A stretch of 64,000 nt of DNA from Parazoarcus communis. Lineage in GTDB: Bacteria; Pseudomonadota; Gammaproteobacteria; Burkholderiales; Rhodocyclaceae. Below are positions 8,562-18,386 of the stretch, in pieces. Position 1 is the first letter of the stretch; every line of letters starts with the position of its first letter. The stretch covers positions 2,728,001 to 2,792,000 of the forward strand of contig NZ_CP022188.1 of NCBI RefSeq assembly GCF_003111665.1, given 5' to 3'. The position numbers and the translations under genes are program-made. The notes beneath the pieces are model-generated. The model had not been told where the DNA came from. It saw only the letters and a program-made list of their open reading frames with translations, and did not search any database.

Positions 8562-9812
8562 TCAGACGAGGCCGTCGAAGGGCTGGACCCGCACCCGGTC
8601 ACCGGGCGTTACGCCCGCACAGTCTTCGGGCAGCACGATGAAGCAGTCTGCTTCGGACATCGAGCGCAGGATGCCTGAGCCTTGAGCGCCTGCCTGTGCG
8701 ACGCTGATCTGGGCATTCGAGCGCGACAGTCGTCCGCGGATGTACTCGCAGCGTCCGGGTTGCTTGCGGATGGCGTCGGTGCAGATTGCTTCGAACAGGC
8801 CGGCCGGCGGCAGCGGATTGACCCCCATCAGCTTGAGCAGGGCGTCCTGCACGAACTGATAGAAGGTGACAAGCACTGCAACCGGATTGCCCGGCAGGCC
8901 GAACAGCATCGCATTGCCGATGCGCCCGAAGGCCATCGGACGACCGGGCTTGATGGCGAGTTTCCAGAATGAAACCTCGCCCATTCGCGTCATCATGTTA
9001 CGGATGAAGTCCGCTTCGCCAACCGATACGCCGCCACTGGTGATGATGACGTCGGCGGCCTGTGAGGCTTCGCTGAATGCGGCCTCGAGCGCGGCGGGAT
9101 TGTCCGCGATCACGCCCATGTCGATCAGATCGCAACCGAGGCGGGTGAGGGCGCCGAACAGGGTGTAGCGATTGCTGTCGTACACTTCGCCCGGTGCCAG
9201 CGGACGGCCGATGGATGCGATCTCGTCCCCGGTGGAAAAGAACGCGACCCGCAATCGGCGGCAGACGGTGATCTCGGCGATGCCCAGCGATGCAATCAGA
9301 CCAAGCTCGGCCGGTCCGCAGCGCCTCCCGGCGCTCAGGGCTGCACTGCCCAGGGCGAGATCTTCGCCGGCACGGCGCAGGTTCTGTCCGCGACGCTGGC
9401 CTGCCGGAATGAATACCTGGTTGTCTTCGCGGCGCGTGACTTCCTGCACTACGATGGTGTCGGCGCCTTCGGGAATGGCCGCGCCGGTCATGATCCTGAT
9501 CGCCTGGCCGGCGCCGACGATGCCTGAAAAGGGACGCCCGGCGTAGGCCGTGCCAACCACGGTCAGGGCTGTATCACCGGCGGCTGCAAGGTCGGTCGCC
9601 CGCACCGCATAGCCGTCCATGGCGGAGTTGTCGTGCGCGGGGACGTTGCACGGGGCAATGACATCGAGGGCGAGCACACGCCCAAGCGCTGCGCGCACGG
9701 CAACACGCTCCCAGCCAACGATTGTGCTGACCGCGTCGAGGATGGTTGCTCTTGCTTCGTCGGCGCCCAGGAAGTTGCGGGGCGTCGTTTCGGGGGTGGG
9801 TGGCTGAGTCAT
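8562..9812 (-). CDS. moeA: Molybdopterin molybdenumtransferase MoeA
   Basis: Inserts molybdate into adenylated molybdopterin in the last step of molybdenum cofactor synthesis. The start at 9812 ([11 protein letters not shown]) gives 416 aa; the frame stays open to 9947 but that extension lacks family character. Key motifs are [16 protein letters not shown] near residue 60, [25 protein letters not shown] and [15 protein letters not shown], followed by the C-terminal MoeA domain IV. It heads the moeA-rpiA-phoU minus-strand group and diverges from the ferritin-like gene. The moeB-like gene at 24592 belongs to the same pathway. Confidence 0.96.
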   Translation of the reverse strand: MTQPPTPETTPRNFLGADEARATILDAVSTIVGWERVAVRAALGRVLALDVIAPCNVPAHDNSAMDGYAVRATDLAAAGDTALTVVGTAYAGRPFSGIVGAGQAIRIMTGAAIPEGADTIVVQEVTRREDNQVFIPAGQRRGQNLRRAGEDLALGSAALSAGRRCGPAELGLIASLGIAEITVCRRLRVAFFSTGDEIASIGRPLAPGEVYDSNRYTLFGALTRLGCDLIDMGVIADNPAALEAAFSEASQAADVIITSGGVSVGEADFIRNMMTRMGEVSFWKLAIKPGRPMAFGRIGNAMLFGLPGNPVAVLVTFYQFVQDALLKLMGVNPLPPAGLFEAICTDAIRKQPGRCEYIRGRLSRSNAQISVAQAGAQGSGILRSMSEADCFIVLPEDCAGVTPGDRVRVQPFDGLV

Positions 9813-9945
9813 CTGCTGGATCCGGAAGTGCGGTGACGAATGATGTCGCGGACGTCCATTTTTACCACAATGCAGACACAACTGGCGTATTACGCAATGT
9901 TGGCTTGCCAACCTGTCGCGCATGTCTGCCGTTAAAATTTGCAGC

Positions 9946-10752
9946 ATGACCCAGAATCTTCACGAAGCCGCCCTGGCGGCCATGATGCTCGACGATCCCG
10001 ACGCCAAGTGTGTGGCCACGATGCAATTGCGTTCGGATTGGTGCGCTGGCGCCCTTGACCTTGTGCCGGGTGCGGACGACCCGCACGCAGTGTTGGTGCC
10101 CGGGCGCCCGCAACGTCCGCAGCTTGTTCCGCCGCACCTGCTCTCGAGCCGCCGGGTGGGCACGCGCGAAGGGCATGCGGCGATGTTGCACGCGATTGCG
10201 CACATTGAATTCAATGCCATCAATCTCGCGCTCGATTGCGTGCATCGTTTTCGCAGCATGCCGCGCAGCTTCCACGATGATTGGGTGAAGGTGGCGGCAG
10301 AGGAGGCCTATCACTTCGGCCTGGTGCAGGCACGGCTGACCGCCCTGGGACATCGCTACGGGGATTTTCCCGCGCACAACGGGCTGTGGGAGATGGCCTG
10401 TCGCACCGCGGACGATGTGCTGTCCCGCATGGCTCTGGTGCCCCGGGTGCTCGAAGCGCGCGGGCTCGATGCCACCCCGCCGATTGCGGACAAGTTGCGC
10501 AGTATCGGTGACCGGGAGAGTGTTGCGGTGCTCGACATCATCCTGCGTGACGAAGTGGGGCATGTGGCGATTGGCGACTGCTGGTTCCGCAAGTGCTGTG
10601 AGGACAGGGGGCTGGATGCCGAGGCCTGCTATCTTGATCTGATCGCCCGCTTCGATGCTCCGTGGCCGCAACCGCCCTTGCACCGGGAGGCGAGATTGGC
10701 GGCTGGTTTCAGCGCCTCTGAACTGGATCGCCTGGCGCGAGGTCGGCACTGA
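9946..10752 (+). CDS. DUF455 ferritin-like domain protein
   Basis: Protein of 268 residues in the DUF455 family, a ferritin-like four-helix fold with a probable di-iron site. Likely ligands are visible: EGHAAMLHAIAHIEFNAI (about 70-87), AAEEAYHF (about 112-119) and DEVGHVAIGD (about 204-213). This gives E/H, ExxH-like and ExxH sets typical of carboxylate-bridged di-iron enzymes. There is no signal peptide. The biochemical role of the family is not established to my knowledge, and an oxygenase or hydroxylase is possible by fold. The ATG at 9946 lies seven bases after a -10-like TAAAAT (9933-9938) and has no Shine-Dalgarno, so the mRNA may be leaderless. It diverges from moeA and ends before a bidirectional terminator. 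Confidence 0.88.
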   Translation: MTQNLHEAALAAMMLDDPDAKCVATMQLRSDWCAGALDLVPGADDPHAVLVPGRPQRPQLVPPHLLSSRRVGTREGHAAMLHAIAHIEFNAINLALDCVHRFRSMPRSFHDDWVKVAAEEAYHFGLVQARLTALGHRYGDFPAHNGLWEMACRTADDVLSRMALVPRVLEARGLDATPPIADKLRSIGDRESVAVLDIILRDEVGHVAIGDCWFRKCCEDRGLDAEACYLDLIARFDAPWPQPPLHREARLAAGFSASELDRLARGRH

Positions 10753-10815
10753 ATGCGGAAATACCTGCGGGCACGGGGTGCGGGCAGGTGGGCGGGATGA
10801 AAGGGCAGATACAAA

Positions 10816-10838
10816 AAAGGGTGGCCAAGCCACCCTTT
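10816..10838. terminator. Bidirectional intrinsic terminator between the DUF455 gene and cytochrome c4
   Basis: Stem GGGTGGC (10819-10825), loop CAA, stem GCCACCC (10829-10835), with A-run before and TTT after. It sits between two convergent genes. Confidence 0.85.
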
Positions 10839-10857
10839 CTCTTGATGCGAGCTGCGC

Positions 10858-11484
10858 TTAGCGCAGGCCGGCAGCGTAGTCGGCCACGGCCTTCATTTCC
10901 TTGTCCGTCATCTTCAGTGCGATCGTGCGCATCATCGAGTTGGGGTCGTTGACACGGACGCCTTCACGGAAGGCCTTCAGCTGGGCTTCGGTGTAGTCGG
11001 CGAACTGACCCGCGAGCGCAGGGTACTGGGCAGGCATGCCGGCACCGGCAGGGCCGTGACAGGCTGCACAGGCGGGAACGCCCTTGGAGGCGATGCCTGC
11101 GCGCCAGATCTGCTGACCGGCATTGAGGGTGTCAAGGTTCTTGGCGGCTTCGGGCTTGAGTGTCTGCGAAGAGAAGTACTCCGCCAGTGCCTTCATGTCG
11201 GCCACTTCGAGACCGGCGACCATGGCGCCCATCACTGCGTTTTCACGCGCAGGCGGCTTGCCGTCCCAGCTCTTGAATCCTTGCAGTTGCTTGAACAGGT
11301 ACTCGGAGTGCTGGCCAGCGAGCTTCGGGTTTGCCGGAAGCTGGCTGTTGCCGTCCGCCATGTGACAGCCTGCACAGATCGTTTCTGCGGTCTGTTTTGC
11401 CTTGGCCAGGTCGGGTGCCTGATCCTGAGCTTGGAGGCTGCCTGCGACCAGCAGCAGCGAGAGCAGCAGGGAACGCTTGATCAT
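10858..11484 (-). CDS. Di-heme cytochrome c4
   Basis: Periplasmic electron carrier of the cytochrome c4 family, feeding terminal oxidases. It has a cleavable signal peptide (MIKRSLLLSLLLVAGSLQAQ) and two cytochrome c domains, each with one heme site: CAGCH near residue 38 and CAACH near 137. Distal methionines are plausible in NSMMRTIA and in the first domain NAVMGAM. Length 208 aa matches the family. The gene diverges from engB, an arrangement also common in other betaproteobacteria. Confidence 0.94.
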   Translation of the reverse strand: MIKRSLLLSLLLVAGSLQAQDQAPDLAKAKQTAETICAGCHMADGNSQLPANPKLAGQHSEYLFKQLQGFKSWDGKPPARENAVMGAMVAGLEVADMKALAEYFSSQTLKPEAAKNLDTLNAGQQIWRAGIASKGVPACAACHGPAGAGMPAQYPALAGQFADYTEAQLKAFREGVRVNDPNSMMRTIALKMTDKEMKAVADYAAGLR

Positions 11485-11540
11485 GATGTCCTCGGAAAGC
11501 CGTGAGTGAATGCCCTAAAACGCGGTATTCTATATCACGA

Positions 11541-11572
11541 AACCCTCGTTGCGCGACGCGAAGAGGGTTTTT
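11541..11572 (+). terminator. Terminator-like hairpin in the cytochrome c4 / engB divergent region
   Basis: A 13-base arm (11541-11553) pairs with 11557-11569 with one mismatch and one G-U, loop CGA, and the structure runs into TTTTT (11568-11572). It points toward engB, with its T-run 32 bases before the engB ATG. It is intrinsic-terminator-like on the plus strand only. No gene ends here, so it would act on transcripts starting just upstream (possible -10 near 11526-11534). Confidence 0.5.
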
Positions 11573-11604
11573 ACCCAGCCCAACGGCCTTTGAGCCCTTC
11601 TTCG

Positions 11605-12267
11605 ATGCCCATCTTCCGCAACGCACAATTCGAAATTTCGATCGCCAAGCCCTCGGGGCTTCCCCCGCCCAACGGATCGGAGATCGCTTTTGCCGGCCGC
11701 TCCAACGCTGGAAAATCGAGTGCGATCAACACGCTCGCGGGTCATGTTCGTCTGGCTTACGTCTCCAAGACGCCCGGGCGGACGCAGCTGCTTAACTTTT
11801 TCCGTCTCAATTGCGGCGCCTGTCTGGTCGACCTGCCGGGCTATGGCTATGCCGCAGTACCCGAGAAGATCCGCCGCGAATGGGGCGGGTTGATCGAGAC
11901 GTATCTGAAGGAGCGCGAGAACCTGATCGGACTGGTGCTGATGATGGATTCGCGCCGTCCGATGACTGAGCTCGACCGCCAGATGATCGGCTGGTTCGCG
12001 CCGTCAGGCAGGCCAATCCATGTGCTGCTGACCAAGAGCGACAAGCTTTCGCGTGGCCCGGCCAATGCGACCCTGCTCGCGGTGCGCAAGGACCTCGCTG
12101 CCTATGGCCCGCAAGTTACCGCACAGCTGTTCTCCAGCCTGAAGAAAACCGGCGTCGAGGAGTGCGAGCGCATCGTTACCGGCTGGCTGGGGATGAACGA
12201 ACTGGCGCCGGATGCTGCCGAGCCTGCAGGCGATGTCGCGGGTACAAAAACAAAAACCCCCGGCTAA
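11605..12267 (+). CDS. engB: Ribosome biogenesis GTP-binding protein EngB (YihA/YsxC)
   Basis: Essential TRAFAC-class GTPase needed for 50S subunit assembly. G1 (GRSNAGKSSAIN), G2 region (KTPGRTQLLNFF), G3 (DLPGYGYA) and G4 (TKSDK) are all present. The start at 11605 (MPIFRNAQFEISIA) gives 220 aa and the normal N-terminus; the frame extends upstream without family similarity. No clear Shine-Dalgarno is visible. A terminator-like hairpin lies just upstream. The last codons and the stop (12265-12267) fall inside another hairpin whose T-run faces the opposite strand. Confidence 0.95.
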   Translation: MPIFRNAQFEISIAKPSGLPPPNGSEIAFAGRSNAGKSSAINTLAGHVRLAYVSKTPGRTQLLNFFRLNCGACLVDLPGYGYAAVPEKIRREWGGLIETYLKERENLIGLVLMMDSRRPMTELDRQMIGWFAPSGRPIHVLLTKSDKLSRGPANATLLAVRKDLAAYGPQVTAQLFSSLKKTGVEECERIVTGWLGMNELAPDAAEPAGDVAGTKTKTPG

Positions 12268-12283
12268 GGGGGAGGCCGGGGGT
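12251..12283 (-). terminator. Minus-strand intrinsic terminator overlapping the engB stop codon
   Basis: Stem ACCCCCGGC (12256-12264) with GCCGGGGGT (12275-12283). The U-tract exists only on the minus strand (TTTTTGTTTTTG reading down from 12256). In the plus direction GAAAAG follows, so this is not a good terminator for engB. No annotated minus-strand gene ends here, implying an unannotated minus-strand transcript. Confidence 0.6.
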
Positions 12284-12332
12284 GAAAAGCCTCGATAGGG
12301 TCGAGGCCCCGCTCAGGGAGGTGAAGCGGGAG

Positions 12333-12377
12333 ATGGTTCATCACCATCTGCGGTGTGAGATAGCCCCCAATGCGTGA
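12333..12377 (+). CDS. Possible 14-residue leader peptide upstream of hemB
   Basis: Short frame MVHHHLRCEIAPNA with TGA at 12375-12377. It is preceded eight bases upstream by GGAGGTGA (12317-12324), fully complementary to the 16S rRNA 3' end and the strongest Shine-Dalgarno I noticed in the window. Three consecutive His codons and one Cys stand out. The start codon lies inside the AGATGGT/ACCATCT hairpin. A terminator-like hairpin follows 37 bases after the stop, just before hemB. The match to the ribosome could instead be a by-product of a C-rich loop on the minus strand. Confidence 0.3.
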   Translation: MVHHHLRCEIAPNA

Positions 12378-13478
<1,101 letters not shown>

Positions 13479-13496
13479 TCGCCTCTGTCTGCGGGT

Positions 13497-14144
13497 TCAG
13501 CCGAGCAGGCTGCCCGCAGCACGTCTCAGTTTGAGGATGGAACGGATCTTCACGTCAACATAGGCGGGGTGACGGCTGCCGCCACCCACGAGGACGGTGC
13601 GCATGCCCAGCTGGCGCGCGGTACGCAGATTGGCCGCGGTGTCTTCGACCATGATGCAGCGACGGGGGTCGAGGCGGTAACGGCGGATGATCTGCCGGTA
13701 CGCAGCCATGCCCGGCTTGGGCTGCATGTTCAGTGATTCGATGGCGACCACGTCGTCGAATATGTTGCGGATGCCCATGATGCCGAGCACGTTCTCGGCA
13801 TATCTGCGCGGGGCGTTCGAGAACACGATTTTCCGCCCCGGCAGTTTCTTCAGCATGCCTTTCAGGGCGCGGTCGAACACCATCATTTCGTGCAGGCGAT
13901 CGAAGCTGTGGGTCTCGCTCAAGAAGTGGTGGGGGTCGGTCGCGTGATGGCGCATGAGCCCGAGCAGCGTTGCACCGTACTGATGCCAGTAACGGGTTCG
14001 CAGTGCGTTGGCCTCGTCCGCACTCAGCGCGAGGTGGCGCTCGAGATAGGCCGTCATGCTGCGGTTGATGTGCGGGAAGATGTGCGGGCTGGCGTTGTGC
14101 AGCGTGTTGTCGAGGTCGAACAGCCAGACTGGGGCGGAGGTCAT
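13497..14144 (-). CDS. HAD-superfamily phosphatase, pyrimidine 5'-nucleotidase-like
   Basis: HAD hydrolase of subfamily IA, similar to YjjG/Sdt1-type pyrimidine 5'-nucleotidases. Motif I is WLFDLDNTLHNA with nucleophile and acid/base Asp, motif II is IVFSNAPRRYA, and motif III/IV are KPGMAAYRQII and CIMVEDTAANLRTA. The start at 14144 (MTSAPVWLFDLDNT) gives 215 aa. It lies 20 bases downstream of bioC and converges on hemB with only 18 bases between. Substrate is inferred from family, not shown by the sequence. Confidence 0.9.
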   Translation of the reverse strand: MTSAPVWLFDLDNTLHNASPHIFPHINRSMTAYLERHLALSADEANALRTRYWHQYGATLLGLMRHHATDPHHFLSETHSFDRLHEMMVFDRALKGMLKKLPGRKIVFSNAPRRYAENVLGIMGIRNIFDDVVAIESLNMQPKPGMAAYRQIIRRYRLDPRRCIMVEDTAANLRTARQLGMRTVLVGGGSRHPAYVDVKIRSILKLRRAAGSLLG

Positions 14145-14164
14145 CGGAGCATCGTCCTTGGTGA

Positions 14165-15088
14165 TCAGCTCGACGAACTGTCGGTCTGCCGCGGACGGAA
14201 CTGGATCACAGCCCTGCCGTCCTCGGTGGTTTTTGCAGGGGCTTTCCATGCGTGCCCCTGGATGACCTCGAAGGTGGCCGGCAGGCGACCTTCGGTACGG
14301 AGTTTTTCGTAGTGCGCCCGTGCAGCCGCCCAGCCGTCGCGGCCGCTGAGGCCTCGCGGGCGTGAGCTGGCAGCGTTGTTTCCGCCGCTGGCGCGCAGAT
14401 CGCTGAGCAGGCCGTCGACATCGTTGTAGGTCAGGGTCAGCATCTCCATGTCCATGACCGGGTCCGAAAAACCGGCCTTGACCAGCACGTCACCGATGTC
14501 ATGCATGTCGATGAAGCGGTGCACCCTTTCGCCGGCCTGATCGGGCAGCGCTTCGCGCAGCTCGCGCAGCGTGTCGGGGCCGAGACTGGAGAACATCAGC
14601 AGGCCACCCACTTCAAGAACCCGGTGCGCTTCCTGCAGCGCAGGCAGGGGGTCGTGCAGCCCCGGCAGCATCAGGTTGGACCACGCCAGTGAGACGCTCG
14701 CACGCGGCAGTGGAAGGGCGTTCGCGTCTGCCGCGACCACCGGCGTGCCATGCGGTGAAGAGCCGATCAGGCGCCCCAGCAGGCGCCGCGCCGTGCCGCT
14801 TTGCGGCGTGGTGCGGCGGCGGCATTGCTCGAGCATCGGGAGCGAGAAGTCGAGCCCGATGAGCGCGGCTTCGGGGAATCGCGCAGCCAGTTTCAGCAGG
14901 TCGCTGCCGGTGCCGCAGCCAAGGTCGACGATGCGCTTGGGCGAGATCCGGATGTAGTCGAGGCGCTCGTCCATGCGTCGGGCGATCTCGCGTGCGAGAA
15001 CGTCGGCGCTGTCATAGCGTGCAGCCGCGCGGTCGAAGCGCTGCCTGAGCAGTCGACGGTCGAGCTGGAAGTCCTGATCCTGCGCCAC
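14165..15088 (-). CDS. bioC: Malonyl-ACP O-methyltransferase BioC
   Basis: SAM-dependent methyltransferase that caps malonyl-ACP as its methyl ester to start pimelate synthesis for biotin. The class I fold is evident: N-terminal RLLRQRFDRAAARYDSADVL, SAM motif IVDLGCGTGSDLLKLA near residue 55, GLDFSLPML, and post-motif SNLMLPGLHDP. The region around HRFIDMHDIGDVLVKAGFSDPV is also family-typical. Length 307 aa is slightly long because of an insert around residues 95-115 (TPQSGTARRLLGRLIGSSP). It is seven bases downstream of bioB. The other biotin genes bioF, bioA and bioD are not in the window. Confidence 0.92.
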   Translation of the reverse strand: MAQDQDFQLDRRLLRQRFDRAAARYDSADVLAREIARRMDERLDYIRISPKRIVDLGCGTGSDLLKLAARFPEAALIGLDFSLPMLEQCRRRTTPQSGTARRLLGRLIGSSPHGTPVVAADANALPLPRASVSLAWSNLMLPGLHDPLPALQEAHRVLEVGGLLMFSSLGPDTLRELREALPDQAGERVHRFIDMHDIGDVLVKAGFSDPVMDMEMLTLTYNDVDGLLSDLRASGGNNAASSRPRGLSGRDGWAAARAHYEKLRTEGRLPATFEVIQGHAWKAPAKTTEDGRAVIQFRPRQTDSSSS

Positions 15089-15095
15089 TGGTGCT

Positions 15096-16085
15096 TCAGA
15101 TCGCCTGCAGACCGAGGCGAACGAAGAGCTGTTCGTCGTGATCGGCGCCGGGGTTGTCGGTGGTCAGCAGGCGTTCGCCGTAGAAGATCGAGTTGGCTCC
15201 AGCCATGAAGCACAGGGCCTGAAGCTCGTCGTTCATTTCCTGGCGGCCAGCGGACAGGCGCACGAAGCTGGTGGGCATGGTAATGCGTGCGGCGGCGACA
15301 GTGCGGACGAACTCGAAGGGGTCGAGCTTGCTGCCATCGGCCAGCGGGGTGCCCGGAATCTGCACGAGATTGTTGATGGGGACCGACTCCGGCGGCGGAT
15401 TCATGTTTGCCAGCTGGGCAATCAGTCCTGCGCGACCGGTCTGTGTCTCTCCGAGGCCGATGATGCCGCCCGAGCAGACATTGATGCCCGCGCCGCGTAC
15501 CTTGTCCAGGGTGTCGAGCCGGTCCTGAAGCGTGTGGGTGGTGATGACCTCGGCGTAGAACTCGGGTGCGGTGTCCACGTTGTGGTTGTAGTAGTCGAGC
15601 CCGGCCTCCGCGAGTTGCGCTGCCTGGCCTTCGCCGAGCATGCCCAGGGTGACGCAGGTTTCGAGTCCGAGCTTTTTCACCTCGCGCACCATTTCCAGCA
15701 CCGGGACAAGATCCTTGTCCTTGGGGCCGCGCCAGGCTGCACCCATGCAGAAACGCGAGGAGCCCTTGGCTTTCGCCGCGCGGGCATGTTCGAGGACTTC
15801 CTCGACCGGCATCAGGCGTTCGCGTTCGAGGCCGGTGTCGTAGCGGGCGGACTGCGAACAGTATCCACAGTCTTCGGAGCAACCGCCGGTCTTGATCGAC
15901 AGCAGGGTGGAACGCTGAACCTGTCCCGCGGTAAAGTGTTCGCGGTGGACCTGTTGCGCACGGTACATAAGGTCCATGAACGGCATGTCGAACAGCGCCT
16001 GCACGTCGGCAACGCTCCATCTCTCGTCAGAGGGCAGGGCTGGAGCAGGCTTGCGGGCGAACTGGATGGTCGATGTACTTGTCAT
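15096..16085 (-). CDS. bioB: Biotin synthase
   Basis: Radical-SAM enzyme that inserts sulfur into dethiobiotin. The [4Fe-4S] motif is [13 protein letters not shown] near residue 62. Others are [27 protein letters not shown] and [10 protein letters not shown]. The [2Fe-2S] ligand region includes ETCVTLGML and the conserved Arg segment [16 protein letters not shown]. The start at 16085 ([12 protein letters not shown]) gives 329 aa; the frame extends to 16181 without family support. It is the first gene of bioB-bioC-HAD on the minus strand and diverges from comF. I see no BirA-type operator palindrome in the short divergent region. Confidence 0.97.
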   Translation of the reverse strand: MTSTSTIQFARKPAPALPSDERWSVADVQALFDMPFMDLMYRAQQVHREHFTAGQVQRSTLLSIKTGGCSEDCGYCSQSARYDTGLERERLMPVEEVLEHARAAKAKGSSRFCMGAAWRGPKDKDLVPVLEMVREVKKLGLETCVTLGMLGEGQAAQLAEAGLDYYNHNVDTAPEFYAEVITTHTLQDRLDTLDKVRGAGINVCSGGIIGLGETQTGRAGLIAQLANMNPPPESVPINNLVQIPGTPLADGSKLDPFEFVRTVAAARITMPTSFVRLSAGRQEMNDELQALCFMAGANSIFYGERLLTTDNPGADHDEQLFVRLGLQAI

Positions 16086-16143
16086 GCCTCTTGGTCCACG
16101 CTGTAATCCGGTAACCCGGCATCTTCGTTCACGGCGCGAAAAC

Positions 16144-16848
16144 TTGTCAAATACCCATCGAAGTCTGCAGCAACTTCTCAACCATGTACTTGATGTGGTG
16201 ATGCCGCAGGATTGTTACCTGTGCGGTGCGCGTTCGGACGGGCAGCCCGTGTGCCCCGAGTGCCATGCGGGGCTGCCGTTTCATCGCGCGGCGTCGTGTC
16301 CGGTGTGTGCGCTGCCGACGACGGAGGGCGAGGTGTGCGGTCATTGCCTGCGCACGCCTCCCGCGTTCGACGCCACGCGTGTGGCCTTCGACTATGTGTT
16401 TCCCCTCGATGTGCTGGTGCAGGCGCTGAAGTACCGGCACAAGCTTGCGCTGGCGGGCTACTTTGCCGACGCACTCGGGCTGCCCCGGGAGGTTGATCTG
16501 ATCGTGCCGATGCCACTGCATCCCATGCGGCTTGCCGAACGCGGCTTCAATCAGGCGGTAGAGATCGCACGCCCGCTGGCTGGCGCCACAGGGTTGCCGA
16601 TGGCCTTCGCCGGTCTGGCGCGAGTGCGCAACACGCCGGCTCAGGCGAGTCTCGGCCGTGCCGAAAGGGTCGCCAACATGCGGGGGGCCTTCGAGTGCTC
16701 CCTGCGCCTCGACGGGAAGGCCGTGGTGGTGGTCGATGACGTCATGACCACCGGCGCATCGCTGGATGAGGTCGCGAGGTGCCTCAAGGCCTGTGGCGCG
16801 GCGCGGGTCGAAAATCTGGTGGTCGCCCGCACACCGGCACCGCTCTGA
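16144..16848 (+). CDS. comF: ComF family phosphoribosyltransferase-like protein
   Basis: ComF/GntX family: an N-terminal zinc-ribbon (CYLCG, CPEC, CPVC, CGHC pairs) followed by a type I phosphoribosyltransferase domain with the PRPP loop [16 protein letters not shown] near the C-terminus. Family members are linked to DNA uptake and natural competence, but the enzymatic reaction is not established. The start is uncertain. The stretch [18 protein letters not shown] is the usual family N-terminus, so the ATG at 16201 is too late. I chose TTG 16144 ([10 protein letters not shown]). Upstream ATG 16084 overlaps the bioB start. It is followed by trmL after 35 bases. Confidence 0.88.
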   Translation: MSNTHRSLQQLLNHVLDVVMPQDCYLCGARSDGQPVCPECHAGLPFHRAASCPVCALPTTEGEVCGHCLRTPPAFDATRVAFDYVFPLDVLVQALKYRHKLALAGYFADALGLPREVDLIVPMPLHPMRLAERGFNQAVEIARPLAGATGLPMAFAGLARVRNTPAQASLGRAERVANMRGAFECSLRLDGKAVVVVDDVMTTGASLDEVARCLKACGAARVENLVVARTPAPL

Positions 16849-16883
16849 GCTAGAGTGCGCGCTTTGCCACTTCTGACTGAGCA

Positions 16884-17348
16884 ATGTTCGACATCGTCCT
16901 GTTCGAGCCCGAGATCCCTCCGAATACGGGCAATATCATCCGCCTCACCGCAAACACGGGCGCCCGGCTGCATCTGGTCGAGCCGCTGGGCTTCGATCTG
17001 AGCGACAAGCAGCTTGCGCGTGCGGGGCTGGATTACCACGATCTCGCGCATGTCACGGTTCATCCGGACTGGGATTCATGCATGGCGACCTTTGCCGGGC
17101 GGCGGATCTTTGCGCTGAGCACACGCGGAACGGTGCGACACGATCACATCGGGTATGCGCCGGGAGATGTGGTTGTGTTCGGGCCGGAAAGTCGCGGCCT
17201 GCCCGAGCAGGTGCTGCATTCCGTGCCGGCCGGGCAGCGCCTGCGAATTCCGATGCGTCCGGCAAACCGGAGCATCAACCTGTCGAACGCGGTGGCGGTG
17301 GTGGTCTACGAAGGGTGGCGCCAGCTCGGCTTCGAGGGCGCAGTCTGA
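16884..17348 (+). CDS. trmL: tRNA (cytidine(34)-2'-O)-methyltransferase TrmL
   Basis: SPOUT-class methyltransferase modifying the wobble base of tRNA-Leu. The minimal 154-residue protein consists of the knot domain alone. Family motifs are MFDIVLFEPEIPPNTGNIIRL at the N-terminus, LVEPLGFDLSDK, VVFGPESRGLPE and RIPMRPANRSINLSNAVAVVVYE at the C-terminus. It converges with gpsA. In E. coli trmL also lies close to secB-gpsA, so the neighbourhood is conserved although the orientation differs here. Confidence 0.96.
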   Translation: MFDIVLFEPEIPPNTGNIIRLTANTGARLHLVEPLGFDLSDKQLARAGLDYHDLAHVTVHPDWDSCMATFAGRRIFALSTRGTVRHDHIGYAPGDVVVFGPESRGLPEQVLHSVPAGQRLRIPMRPANRSINLSNAVAVVVYEGWRQLGFEGAV

Positions 17349-17376
17349 GCGCTGCAGCGCACGGTGCGCACCAGGT

Positions 17377-17393
17377 GCCCGCCGTTGCCGGGC
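17377..17393. repeat. Short inverted repeat between trmL and gpsA
   Basis: GCCCG (17377-17381), seven-base loop, CGGGC (17389-17393), directly before the gpsA stop in a convergent gap. There is no T-run, so at best it is a weak terminator. Confidence 0.3.
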
Positions 17394-18386
17394 TTATTCG
17401 TGCTTTGGATCGCGGGCGAGGAGTTGTTCGACCACTTCGCGCGCCACATGGCCCTCGTGCAGGAGGGCATTTACGGCCGAGCAGATCGGCATGTCAACGC
17501 CGACGCGTTCTGCCATGGCCGTCACTTCGCGCGCGGTGGACACGCCTTCTGCGACGTGGCCCAGATCGCGCAGAATGTCATCCAGCGTCTTGCCTTCGGC
17601 CAGCGCAAGGCCAACCCGGCGATTGCGTGAGAGGTCGCCGGTACATGTGAGAATGAGGTCGCCCATGCCGGCCAGCCCCATCAGGGTTTCCGGTTTGCCA
17701 CCAAGCGCTTCGGCGAGGCGTGCGATCTCCGCGAGACCGCGGGTAATCAGGGCTGCTCGTGCATTCAGGCCGAAACCCATGCCGTCGGATACACCGGACG
17801 CAATGGCCATCACGTTCTTGATGGCGCCGCCGATCTCGCAGCCAATGACGTCGGTGTTGGCGTAAAGGCGCAGCAGGGGTTGGTGAAGGCTGTTTACCCA
17901 GTGGCTGGCGAATTCCGGGTCGGCAGAGGCGATGGTCACTGCTGCAGGCAGTCCGCGTGCAACCTCGGCGGCGAAGCTCGGGCCGGTCAGCACGCCGCAG
18001 GGTGCATCGGCCCCGAGCTCTTCGAATACGATTTCGTGCGGGAGCCTGGCGCTGCCCGCTTCCAGCCCCTTACATGCCCAGATCAGCGGCGTGTCGGGCT
18101 TGAGGCGGTGCAGGGCGCGCGTGGTGCTGCGCAGGCCTGACAACGGGGTGACGACCAGGTGCAGGTCCGCACTGCGTGCCGCCGCGTCGAAATCGCTCGT
18201 CAGCTGCAATTCCGGATGAAGCGGAAGTCCGGGCAGATAGCGGCGGTTTTCGCGGTCCGCGCGCAGGGCTTCGATATGGGCAGCGTCGCGGGCCCACAGG
18301 GTGACCTGATGGGTATCTGCAAAGGCTTGCGCGAGTGCCGTTCCCCAGGCACCGGCGCCGAATACCGAAATTTGCATCTGATTCAA
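17394..18386 (-). CDS. gpsA: Glycerol-3-phosphate dehydrogenase [NAD(P)+]
   Basis: Reduces dihydroxyacetone phosphate to sn-glycerol-3-phosphate for phospholipid synthesis. The N-terminal Rossmann motif [16 protein letters not shown] is at residues 8-23. Downstream are WACKGLE, the catalytic [13 protein letters not shown], the conserved [18 protein letters not shown], and [21 protein letters not shown]. Length 330 aa is normal. Its ATG overlaps the stop of the SH3 gene by four bases (18383-18386), indicating translational coupling. It is the last gene of the six-gene minus-strand operon. Confidence 0.97.
   Translation of the reverse strand: MNQMQISVFGAGAWGTALAQAFADTHQVTLWARDAAHIEALRADRENRRYLPGLPLHPELQLTSDFDAAARSADLHLVVTPLSGLRSTTRALHRLKPDTPLIWACKGLEAGSARLPHEIVFEELGADAPCGVLTGPSFAAEVARGLPAAVTIASADPEFASHWVNSLHQPLLRLYANTDVIGCEIGGAIKNVMAIASGVSDGMGFGLNARAALITRGLAEIARLAEALGGKPETLMGLAGMGDLILTCTGDLSRNRRVGLALAEGKTLDDILRDLGHVAEGVSTAREVTAMAERVGVDMPICSAVNALLHEGHVAREVVEQLLARDPKHE

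Noticed and set aside
16086..16143. BirA operator between bioB and comF
   Set aside because: No TTGTAAACC-type inverted repeat is visible in the gap.
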